Assembly (NCBI GenBank): GCA_036768485.1 | Contig: JAVLUZ010000340.1 | Coordinates: forward strand, 7,703,802 to 7,767,801 | Reading direction: 5' to 3' | DNA: 64,000 nt | Source of the DNA: Mermis nigrescens | Lineage: Eukaryota; Nematoda; Enoplea; Mermithida; Mermithidae | Shown here: piece after piece, positions 23,706 through 35,600 of the stretch | Layout: each line of letters begins with the position of its first letter | Numbering within the stretch: the first letter of the stretch is position 1 | Program-made: the position numbers and the translations under genes | Notes under the pieces: generated by a model | The model's database searches: none | Told to the model about the DNA's origin: nothing | The model's input: only the letters and a program-made list of their open reading frames with translations

Positions 23706-24716
23706 ATTTGAGAAATAAAAATTTCTTTTTTTGAGATTTTTTAAATATTAGGCTGCGTGGGGGATTATGCAGGGGCTTCTGTATGCTGAGGGATCCAAGA
23801 GGCCCATGAAGAATTTTAAAATTTTGATTTTATTGATTTTCGGTTTTTTCGCACATTCTTTTATCAAATATCGACCGAGCGTATTTTCAAATTTTCGCAA
23901 AATATCTGCTTGTGCATATTTTCCATAAAGTTACGAAATATGAGTAATCTTCACCGTTGACCCGGTAGCATTTACATTTGAGAAATTGAAATTTCTTTTT
24001 TTTGAGATTTTTTAAATATTAAGCTGCGTGGGGATTTATGCAGGGGGTTCTGTGTGACCAGGGATCCAAGAGACCTATGAAAAATTTCAAAATTTCGATT
24101 TTATTGATTTTCGGTTTTTCCGCACATTCTTTTATCAAATATCGACCGAGCGTACTTTCAATTTTTCGCAAAATATCTGCTTGTGCAGATTATCCATAAA
24201 GTTCCGAAATATGAGTAATCTTCGCCGTTGACCCGGTAGCATTTACATTTGAGAAATTGAAATGTCTTTTTTGAGATTTTTTAAATATTAGGCTGCGTGG
24301 GGGATTATGCAGGGGCTTCTGTATTCTCAGGGATCCAAGAGACCCATGAAGAATTTTAAAATTTTGATTTTATTGATTTTCGGTTTTTTTCGCACATTCT
24401 TTTATCAAATATCGACCGAGCGTATTTTCAAATTTCCGCAAAATATCTGCTTGTGCAGATTATCCATAAAGTTAGGAAATATGAGTAATCTTCACCGTTG
24501 ACCCTGGAGCATTTACATTTGAGAAATTGAAATTTCTTTTTTTGAGATTTTTTAAATATTAGGCTGCGTGGGGTTTTATGCAGGGGGTTCTGTGTGACCA
24601 GGGATCCAAGAGACCTATGAAAAATTTTAAAATTTCGATTTTATTGATTTTCGGTTTTTTTCGCACATTCTTTTATCGAATATCGATTTTCAAATTTTTG
24701 CAAAATATCTGCTAGT
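23705..24716 (+). repeat. Four-unit tandem array, ~270 bp per unit, ABAB order
   Basis: Units begin with CATTTGAGAAAT at 23705, 23975, 24246 and 24516 (periods 270, 271, 270). Units 1 and 3 share GGGGATTATGCAGGGGCTTC; units 2 and 4 share TTATGCAGGGGGTTCTGTG. The array is therefore a duplicated dimer of about 541 bp. The last unit loses a few bases near 24685. It sits between the GYP-A LTR and another LTR fragment. The small frame at 24307-24501 is part of a unit. Confidence 0.9.
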
Positions 24717-24831
24717 GCGGAATTGGGAAAAGGCCGGCCTCGACTTTACTTTTCGCCGGATTCTACTGGGTAAAACCTTTTATTTGTCATTTCGTGCAAA
24801 ATTCATAAATCCTCTTTCAAACCAAAAATCT

Positions 24832-25230
24832 ATAAAAATTATTACATAATTTTTATAGTGGATGACAGCCCGGAAAAGAGCTCTTTGTTGTTGTGATTTA
24901 AGTAGCTATTGGAACCGGAATTTACAAGTAGTTTCGCCATAGGTAATCTGGCGCGAAACCTTTTCAATTCTTTTCGCGAAAATTATTCTTTTGGTCTAAA
25001 AAGATCCAAGGGCCTAGGGCAAATACCGGGGTTATCTAATTACTCCTGTGTTAGGAACCGCGGTCGGATTGCCCTTCCCATAATCTCCATAGGTACCGGA
25101 CCTATAACGTCCGTGGAGATTTTAGGCAGTACGTATTCAGGGACAGGTGGAATAGTGCAGGTGATTTACCGCAGCTTCCTAACCAGCGCTAATTGTAGCA
25201 TAGGTACTTAGGTAAGCCCCGAAGGTACTT
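24832..25230 (+). mobile_element. Diverged GYP-A-type LTR fragment
   Basis: Opens with a perfect palindrome (ATAAAAATTAT arms, 3-bp spacer, 24832-24856) and includes TTTCGCCATAGG, CCGGGGTTA, AACCAGCGCTAA and GGTACTTAGGTAAGCCCCGAAGG. It follows the order of the inverted fragment at 325-723 and the 3' half of the two GYP-A LTRs. No internal region is attached; it is a solo or broken LTR. An overlapping 100-aa frame is not a gene. Confidence 0.65.
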
Positions 25231-25590
25231 ACTGGGGTTCGTTGCTTTGGTAGTTGTTGAATGTTGGGTATCTTCCCCGACGGCGTGCTGTCGGTTTAGC
25301 TCAAGTACTTAATCAGGCAACTCATTTGCGCGCGCTAGGACAACTCCAAGGTGACAAACACCCATAAGTTTCAAATAAAAAAAATGCGAAATGTCCTGGA
25401 CACACAGGCAAATATGTAGGTTGCGCTCACGTGTGCCCCATCAAAAAATTCCCGAAATCAACCTTTTTCAAATTTCTCTTAAATGTCTCAACATTTGGAG
25501 AACTTCGAATATATTGTGGAAGATCGTTCCAAATTCTAGCTGATCTAGTAGCAAAACATTACTTTTTACAATCGATTATAGGCTGCCTAC

Positions 25591-25851
25591 CATAGGTGGG
25601 CAGCACCAAAATTCTGGGGGGGGGTGGAAAAATTTTCAAAGGTCAAAAAATGGTCTTAAAAGTGGTCGTATGGCGGAAAAACACCATTTTTCGACGTTTC
25701 TCATCGAGCACTATCCAATGGCATTACAAAATCGCTTAAAAAACAAAAAAAATCAAAAATTTGAATTCTGGGGGTATTTTGATTTCTGGGGGTATTTCAA
25801 CTTCTGGGGTTGCATACCCCCCTCAAACTCACCCCCCACCGCCCATGTTTG
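25591..25851 (-). mobile_element. hAT-M1 MITE, reverse orientation
   Basis: 261 bp, CATAGGTGGGC...GCCCATGTTTG, flanked by perfect 8-bp duplications CTGCCTAC at 25583-25590 and 25852-25859. The perfect duplication points to a fairly young insertion. Confidence 0.92.
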
Positions 25852-25959
25852 CTGCCTACTCCATCGAATAATTAAAAAAATTGGCTTATACAGTCAGCGA
25901 TAAGGACATTTGGTTTACGAGCGACTTCCACCATGGTCAAAAAATTGACAATGTCTCGA

Positions 25960-26190
25960 CAAGGCATAGCAATGGGGTGGGCTACGTTAAGAATGGAAAA
26001 GTGGGAAATTTGCTCTGAAAAGTAAAGCAAAAAATCAATAAAAATCGGAAATTGTGTGTAAATTGTTTGAAATTGACCAGAAACTACAAATTAACGTTAG
26101 CTTGCGCGATATTTGTATGTCAGACTTTGTGGCCACTTTGGCTCAAGAAAGCTTTCTGGCTGATCCTAACCGGTCATCGTGCATCCCTGT
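25960..26190 (+). mobile_element. hAT-M2-like MITE, diverged
   Basis: Shares the internal order of hAT-M2 copies: AAAATGGAAAAG..., AAATTGTTTGAAATTGACCAGAAACT, TTAACGTTAGC, a GGCC-ACTTTGGCTCAA block and CCGGTCATCGTGCATC at the right. It lies just upstream of gene A. Target duplications were not identified. Confidence 0.5.
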
Positions 26191-26463
26191 CTCGACCTGC
26201 TCTTTTGAGAATGAAGCAATCCGGGTGTTATGTGTAATAAGGACGTCCAGTTACACAGCGAATTCCATTACCTATATTATTTTGCAAAGTCAAACTTTCT
26301 TATTGTCATGCACAAGCTTTTCGTGAAAGAATCCGTACTTTACATTTCATTAAAGAATGTAATCTTCAGTGCAACTTTAAATTTTTTAATGTTTGATTCA
26401 TTTTCCTTTGTGCAGCTGTAACGTTCGGTCGTGTTTTAAAAAGCTTCTCATTTGTCATAAAAT

Positions 26464-26667
26464 ATGGGTACAAATGCGAAGAATGCAACACTGTGCAAGT
26501 CAGCGGTCGACGTGACGGCGATAAGTAAAATCAATGGCCAACGCGAAGAAGTGCAACCGATTTTGCATAGTATGCTCGCTCGAGAACAACAGAATGAAAT
26601 AGATGTGCGACGTCTGAAGCATTTAGTCTCGAGATTAAGCAGGCGAAATAGAGCGCTAAAAGCGGCC
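26464..26667 (+). CDS. Gene A exon 1
   Basis: ATG at 26464 in good context (AAATATGGG). 68 codons with a basic end (RRLKHLVSRLSRRNRALKAA), then donor GCC|GTTAAAG. Phase 0. The frame continues 15 codons past the donor to a stop, which is why it looks like a separate short ORF. Confidence 0.7.
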
Positions 26668-29600
26668 GTTAAAGCAAGCATAAACATGTCAATTATTAAT
26701 ATTTTATTTAGCTGAGCCTAGAAAAACGTGTAATTAAAATTGAAGATGCCATTGACGTGAAAAACTTGAAAAAATTCAATAGGTGCTAAATGAGAAAAGT
26801 ACAAACTTCGGTCTAAGAATATAAGGCGAAATGGGATAGCTCGTAGCGTTTGCCGACGTTTTTCAACATGCTCTCCTTTAATTCGAATTTTTCGAAAAAA
26901 ATTTCTCTAAATACACTGCGAAAAGTATCATTTCATGGTCGTACTTGAGGCAGAACTTTAGAAAATATTTCACATACGTCGCGAAGCGCCAAAACTTTAA
27001 CGATTTTATGACAAATCCAATTTTTTAATCCTTCGTTGCATTATCTTACCTGCCAACAATTTTTTTACGGTCAAGGGAGCGGGTCGCGGCCAGACACACA
27101 CGTAGGGGGAGGGCAGTTTAGGAAAATGGAAATGAAACAAATGGGAAATGAGTATGTGTACTATATAGATGGGCGAATTATACATAAGCATATAAAATTC
27201 TTCAGAATGGAAAAAAATTTCTCGGAAAAAAATTAGGCAAGAAGGCAAAAAACGGATGAAAATTGAAAATAATCTTCAAAAGTGTTTTCAATTGATCGTT
27301 GATCGGAAACTGTATAATAACTTAGTTTTGACACTATTTTAGCGCTTATACCAGTTTTTGAGGTCATTTTGGCCCAAAAAGTTCAATTATTGACTTCCCC
27401 CGAACCAGCTGACCCCTCCCAGATCGGCCATGCTGTTCATCTATGCTCGCGCCCCCCACCTTAAACGGCCCTAAGGGTATATATTTATGAAAGCCTGCAT
27501 AAAATGTTGACGTCTCATATTCTGTTCACTTATCTCTTTGCGCAGGATAAAAACAAATCGAACAAGGAACTCTCTTGTGAAATCAATACCTTGGGAAACG
27601 CCGTTTGCGATTTCAAGGAGCGTTCATCGATTGGTGCTGACATCGACATTAGCAGTTTGCAGGCGCTGAAACGGAGTCTAAGCGAATTGCTGGCTAAGGA
27701 GAATGCTCAAGTAACAAAAATGGATCGCCAACGCGATGATTTAGATGCGGCCCTGAAACGTGACGTAGCTGCGACCACCGCAGCTATCGCCAAAGCAGTT
27801 GAGTTAGCAAAGGCTCTCAAAAAACGCACGGATATGGCGGACGAGTCAAAGAAACTGGAGAGAGGCTGGCTAAAATCAGTGACAAACGCTCTGAGGTTAA
27901 ATTTTTTTTACCTAGAAGTATAATAATAGACGGATTGCACTTTTTTTGTGGAGGATTTCTTTTTTATTTTATCTTCTTTTTTACCGAATAATCTTTCTGT
28001 TTCACTTCATTCTTTTTACAAGGTACGCAAGAATTTCTATTAGCTATTGAATTTATTGTGGTATAATGCCGTATGTGCGTTTCATAAGTAAAATTTCTGA
28101 AATAAGAGTATGAAAAGCTCACGTTAACAAAAGGCTAAAAGTATATATGTGAAGCGTTGTAATCGAAATTTTGACATTCTGTTTTTGTTGCAATAAGTAA
28201 TGCTGAGGATAAGCACGAGCTCGGTATTAAATCCTTAATGCTGAGTATTAGCAGAGCGCGAGCACGTGATAGATTGTTGCAATATAAATGTCGATGTCAC
28301 ACTCAGCTAATCTCGAAGTTCAATCGCGAACTTCGAGATAATCTCAAAGTTTTTCGTATTTATGTGCAGTAACGTGCAGTCCTTTACAATGGTTTCTTAA
28401 AATAACCATTGGAAAAAGGGCGCCACATAAATTTGCGGTGTCCTTTTACGTGCTAAATATATGCACGAATGAAAAGTTAACGAGTGCTCATTTTGAATTC
28501 GCAAAATGCTCTGTTTTGTGGTTTTTAATCCAGCTCATGAGCAGGATTAGCTTTAGAATTACGAGTTAATCGCGAGCTCGAGATTAAAAACTGGCAAAAG
28601 TTTATTGCAACTCGCTCGCGATTATCTTGAGCTCGAGATAATCGCGAACTCGCGATTAAATAGAGCTCGAGATAAGTGAACGTTCATTATTTAAGTCTGA
28701 GATGTGAGAAAATGGGTCATACCCAAGCTGTACTTATGGGATGGCGTGACCCTTCCTTAGCCGTTGAAAATTTTTTAAATACACTTTTGCACGGAAAATG
28801 CGGTAATTCGATTTCCCATTAGACAATCTTCAAATTTTGGGCCCTACGTGAACGGATTTTCTCTTGTCTCATATCAACTAAAAAAAGAGTACTCGCACCG
28901 CACCCATAGACGCATAGAACGGATTGAGGTTACCAGGAGTTTTCTGGCCTAAAATGAACTTATGAATCGCTTAAAACGCTAATCTGACGCAAAAACTATC
29001 TTAATTATAAGGCCTTATTGTTTCGAATCAAAATGCCTTGCTGGAAAATGACTCCAAATTTTTTCATGTTATTCGCTTAAAGAAGTCTGGACTCTGGAAC
29101 CCCGAATCCCCTTGCACGTCTGTTCTGCTCACACACAACTTCAGATGAGGAAGAAAAGCTAAAACCTTATGTATAATTACAATGCAAGCAGGATATGAAT
29201 TTCAATACTTTTTATGATAGTTATTGCTCAAAACTGAATCTACGCGTAAAACGACCGTTTCCTTCATACACTTTGACAGATTTTAGTGTTTCGCGCCTTG
29301 CAAACATTGCGAAGGAATATACCAAACTCTTTCTGTAAAAATTCTAAATTTTAGAATGTTGTGGATAGATTTCAGAATATCCGAACGCATTCGTTTTAGC
29401 TAGCTCAAATGAGTTCTTGAGATATCGAACAAAGTTCTGGGCTCCACCATACCTCCCTTGGGTAAATCTTGGATACACGGATTGGCCACACTCGATCGCT
29501 TCCAGCATTTCTCAGCTCACAGAAAATTCAGAAAAACGCAGATTTGGGGTTTGAGCAATTCAAGCCTAAAATTCCGTTTATGATTTCTTAGTCACTGTCA

Positions 29601-32600
29601 TGCTTGCATTAATTGCTTATTTATCTTTGTCTACCAAATTCGTGGATAGTTTTTACCCTGTCTTCAAATTGATGACGGAACATGTTTAGAAGCGAAATGA
29701 AGCGAGAAACGTACGTTAAGCTCGTCTGCTTCAATGACGGCTTCGATAAAATAGTCGAACTAATCGAAAATGCGCAAAAGAATCGAAGTGACTTCGAAAA
29801 AACGAAAGAAATTCACACACGATTGGAGCAAGAGAAAGAGCGATTGCACGCCGTTTTGCAAGGCAGATTGGAGGCGCGCAAACGCATTGAAGCGCTACCT
29901 CTGAAAACGGCCTCAGAATTAGATCAAGTCACTCGTCAAAGGGGTCCTGACACGAAAGTTATTCCAGATAGGGTCGAAGATTTGGTATTGACCATGACGC
30001 AGTACTACGATTGGGCTCAAAAGCAATTCGAAGCGTACAAACGTCGTACCGATGTAACGAAGGGAGCCAAACGCGAAGCGTCCGGCGAAGTTAAAGATAC
30101 AACGGACAAAAGAGTGAAAGAGAAGGACGACGAATTGCAGAAGTGGGCCGACACAATTAAAAAGGCTGAGGATGAGTGGAAGAGCCTTCAGGGCAAGGTT
30201 AGTTTAGAATGCTTTATTGCTTCATAGGTGATTCTCGTGATAATAGAAAAATCTTTATCTGAAATATAATTTAAATGTAATCTAATCTGATTTAATCTTA
30301 GATCTATCTAAATACGTACGAGAAGGAGTCGCGTTCTTCGAATTGTCAAAAAATCAAGACTTGTTTTCTGACATTTTTTGCTTAAGCTTTGAAGACAAAA
30401 ATTGCAAGAAAATTTTTTGCGAGAAAAATTATTTCATAAAAAATTGATGCAGCGCTCAATTTAACAATTTTTCCGAACAGGAGATCTTCGTCTTTACTTT
30501 GTAGGTACGTTAAATCTTAATGAAAAACAGTGTCGTTGAAAAATCGTTCATGGACCTTTTTCACTGTTTTTGACTTAAGAACAAACGCAGAGCATCTGAA
30601 AAAATTCCGGCTGGTCGATTCTTAGCATGTCAGTTCTGCCATTTTAAACTTTAATTTCCTAATTTTAATAACAAGTGGTACAAGAAATTCTAACAGAGAT
30701 ACGCTGGGAATTTTTGGTTATTTTTCATTTCAAACCATTTTTAGGATTTTATGAAACAATGCAAATCCGCTAACTAGCTCTTATTCATTGAGAGTTAACT
30801 TTAGGTTCGTTAAAGTAGTACGCTGGGAAATTTTGGTTATTTTACTAAATTGTGTGCGAAGCGTCAGTAAATTTCGACAAGACTTATTCTCGACCACAAA
30901 AGTCTTTGTCGAAGACAGAGTCGTGGCTCAGAAGATTATGCGTTTTAGGGGCGTTTCAGTATGCATCATTCTGGAAATCAACCCAGAATTCTAGGGAACA
31001 AAACCATATTATTAACAAAAAAAACTGCTCTGATGGAACAAAAAAGACGAACTTATTTGGGATCGCTGATTATTTAGGATGTAAAAGGAGGGCACCGAGA
31101 AAAAGCTCCTATTTATATGCCTAAAGTCGCAAATCCTGTTAAAAATTAGACTCTAACAACGCAAAAAATCGAAGTATATTCTGCAGCCTGTAGATTGAAA
31201 TAAACTATTAAACCCAAAAAACGATTGAAAAAGCAGCAAGTTAGCTATGCAGTAGCTATGGGAAAGTAGATTGAGTAAACTAGGAGCTACTTTGTAAGCC
31301 GATTAAATGAAATAGCAAACATCGATGCATTCAAGACAATCAAAGAAATTGTTGGTTTAAGGCAGTAGGAAATGCATCAGCTTACGTGAAACAGACTGCA
31401 TGCCAGTATGCTTGTACATACATCAGCACGATTGTGTGCTGTAAACAACTGGCGTCAGGTTTGTTGGCTCTAATGCTCATGATAACGAAATAAAACACCA
31501 TTAAATACAATTGCAGTCAGTTGTCTATCAATCACGATATACGGAGCAAGTCGGCGTTGCAACTTGCAAGCAATTTACAAAAAGTATACATTTTAGATTA
31601 TCTTTATACACTCTTATGGGAAGCGTTGAAAATTATTCAATGAAGGTCACATTCTTTCAGAGGCCGCAGAATACACTTGGATTTTCTGCGCTATTTGAAG
31701 AAAGTCTGAATTTTTAACAGATTTTGCGAATTCAGGCATATACTTAGGAGCTTTTTCTAGTCCCTCCCTTTACATCCTTTATAATCCGTAATCCCAAGTA
31801 CTCGTATATTCGTCTTTTTGTTCCATCGGAGCGTTTTTCTTTGCTAGTGCTCTACTTTAAATTAGCATGAGTAAATCAGTCGTATCGTAAACACACACGG
31901 CAACATGCCACAATGATGATAGCAGTCCAAAAACGCGGAAAACAATATTGTTTTAAAATTTAATATTATCTTATTTATACAAGACAACCTTACCTTATTT
32001 AAATAGATCGAAGGTTTTCAGCATAACTTTACGCAACTTGTGGGCGTAAAGAAACCTTACACTCAGATTCTTAATCCTGACGTTACATAGAACATTAAAA
32101 AAATAAGCTTATGCAATGCTCTAAAATTGAAGTTAATTTTTAGTGTAAACTTCAAACAACTACTTGGTGTAAAATAAACATACAGTCGCATTCGTAATCC
32201 TGACCTTACGAAACAAATTTTGAAAAAAGTTCACGTTTTGCTACCCTCTGGAAGTGAAATAAATTTGTAGTGTATATTTTACACATTAACAATAAATGAA
32301 TAGTGAAAACTCGACACATGTACTAGGTTTAGAGAAAATCTACAGTCAGATTTGCAATCCTGACGTTACATAAAACATTTTGAGAAAAAAATTAAGCTTC
32401 CGCAACACTCTATAATTAAAGTTAATTTGCAGTGTAAATTTAAAAAACCACAGAGTGTAAAGAAGATTTTAGTCGGATTCATAATTCTGATATCACTCGG
32501 ATATTACGATCAACAATTATGGAAAAATTAAGTCTCCACAATGGCTTCAAGATAAATAAATATTAGATGTAAACTAATTTACACCACTGTTTAGTGTAAA

Positions 32601-35600
32601 CAGACGCACCCAACTGACGTATCACTTTTGATTTCTCGTACATTTTTATACTTGATATCATGTTCAGACTCATAACCGAAGAAGTTGGCAGAAAAAACAA
32701 GACAGAAATACGTTTAACAACCCTAATTCTTGACTTTACACTTCCCGAAAAAGCTAAATATTCATGTAAATAAACACTTTTTGCTGCGATTTGTACCCCT
32801 TAAAAAGTAATTTATTTTTATTCTATTAGACCTATCCTGCCTCCTAAACGGAGAAAGTGGTGAACAAAAAACGGACAAAAACGTATTTTCCACCTTCCAC
32901 CACATTGTAAACTTTAAAAATCTGGACCTAACTCCCCATCGAGTGTAAAGAAATTCGGTTTAAACCAGATTGTAGCCTTTGAATCGTAGTAAGTTTGTAT
33001 GTGGAAAACTTTCGTTCCTAAAAAATATTTGAGATATTTACCAATTAAAAAAGGAAGGAAACGTGTTTTTCGCGCATTTTACATCCTTGATTTCGAACTT
33101 TACACCTCCATAAGTAACTCAATATTGATTTAAACGCAATTCGTTGCGACGTGTAGCCCCAAAACGTACTTCATTTTTATTTTATTCAATTTATCCTGAC
33201 TTTTAACCGGAGAAGCTGGCAGAGGAATCTTAGACAAAATCTGTTTTTTACACCATCCACAAGAGTGCAAAGTTTAAACCTCTAGATCTAACTCCGTATT
33301 GAGTGTAACAAAATTTGCTGGACCCTTACTAACTGATCCTCTCAGACCAGCTGACCCCAAGACCGGCCATGCTGTGCATATCTGGTAAGGAGCGAGACGT
33401 AGAAAAGTTGGTAAAATGGAAAAAGGGGAAAGGTTTTACGGTCTTTACTACAACTGAACCCCTAACATTCCTTCTTCACTTTCGTCCCTCTTTCTGCGTT
33501 GTTTTGCGCTTAAGAAGTTGGACCTATATTCATCCTGGTAACATAAAAGTAACAAATCTAACTATTCAATTGTAAAAAACGCAGAGAATCAAAATAAAAA
33601 AAAATATTGAGGGAGAAATTGTAGAAAAGGTCTGTTTTGGGAAAATAAGGCAAAATGACGGTAAAGTGGATGAAAATTAAGTTTTAATTGCAAAATTGCC
33701 TGAATTTGACTAGAAACTGTGTGTTAACGTGAGTTTTACGCGAACTCAGTATTTATACTAGTCTTTAAGACCATTTTAACTCAAAAAACTCTGGTTGACC
33801 ACCAGATCGACCATTGTATTTTTGATAAGGAAACGAGTCATGCTCAAACCCCATCGCTCATGATACGAGCAACTCTTTATTATGATTAGACCCCTAATGG
33901 GCGCTTAGCCCTTTGGAAAAGCTGTTTTATGATGTAAGTAGATATATTTCTAGAAACTATACCCTCCTGGGTCAGGAGGAGTTTCTCTATTTCTCTGGCT
34001 TAAGCCAAGCTTAATCCTGCATGACACGCCTTGTTCAATTTTTCGCCTTTTGTTTGCATTTAGATTTTTCAGGCTTAAATCTAGACAGATGGAAATTGAC
34101 TTAAGCCAGGCTTACACCTGGTCTCGGACGAACATGGAAGTTTGGTTTCAGTTTGACTTAAGAGTGTATAAAAAACGGGCTCTGTTCTATTTCTTCAGGC
34201 CGAGGAGGTGAAAAATCGATGGAAGGATCGTAAGCGTCAGCTGGCAAAGGAACATTTGGACCATTTGCAGATGACCGATGCGACTGCAAAAAAACGCGAA
34301 TCGCTGCTCAATAATCTGCGTAAAGAAGACGATCAGATGAAACAAATTTCGGCTACCACCGATCGCCTGCGGCCAACGGGCCAGCGGCAGAATGACGAAA
34401 TAGATCGTGTGGATGAAGCGATTCGCGATCGCAAGCTCAAACACGATGTTGATTCGCTCAACCTACAGACGTCGCTGGCGTCATCAAGTGAAAAATTACA
34501 ACAATTACAAGGGCAGCTAGTCGAGTTGCTGAAAAAAGTAAAAAAATAAAAGATAAGTTATCTATTATGCACATTGCCTTTTATGCCCGTACACAGAGGT
34601 GTACAGTACGGTGGGTAATGAGTTAATAATGTAATTGCTATCAACATTTCCGAAACCCACTAAAATTTCGAAAAAATTAAATCAACTAAAAATTGCTTTG
34701 TTTTCATTGCCTATTTTACCTAAGAGTCGTTTTTTAAATTTATGTCCAATAATGTGATTTGCTGACCTGCATCGATTTCCATTTGGAGGTTACATCATCA
34801 GCCTGAATTTTGTTTTTTTGAAGATACTCAAATCTGCATAAACGTACATACAAATTCAAAACCAGACACTCATGTGCATCTTTTTATACCATTCGAAATG
34901 GTACTGAACGATGGCGCTGCATAGCGATTCGAAGGTTAATCAGGCGGCATTAAATTGTGCTAAAGTGTTACCTCCTGAAATGTGATCTTTAAAATTTATC
35001 TAAGATAAAATGCAGGTTTTATAAAAACTTTCGATTTTTTGTAGTTTTGTTTGTTTGCCTTGCTTCATTTTTCTGCAGAATCCGTCAGATTTTGCTCATG
35101 GAGGGTCATCGAGAGCATATGTAAACAGCATGGCCGACTTGGGAGCATGCTTAGTATATGGAAGGACAAAATCCTGATTTCTATGTATATTTGTGAGCTG
35201 GAATACAGGCACGTAGCTGGTCCTCCTATTTTGGGGGACCAACACTAATTTTGGGGAGTTTTAGCCAAAAATAGAACAAAATAACGTGTAAAAAGTCCTA
35301 TTTTTCCGGTTTTTTCTGTATTTTGGAGGAGTCTGGACCTCCCCGTTCCCCCCACAGCTACGTGCCTGCTGAAATAGCCTTCCTTAAAGGGCCATAAAAA
35401 GTTTAAGTTGCACAAGTGAGTACTTTCTTTAAACAAGATGTTTTGTGTACGTTTATAAACAAATTATCGTTTTTAACATTTTTAGTAAAATTTAATGTTT
35501 TTCCGTTTAGAGACCTAGAGACCTAGATCCTTTAAACCTCCCAAAGTGCTTGTCCAGTCAAAACCTCAATCCAGTCATCACATATTTGCCAGATAACCTC

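Noticed and set aside
23705..24716. CRISPR-like array
   Set aside because: Units are 270 bp with no separate spacers, in an animal genome; it is an ordinary tandem array.
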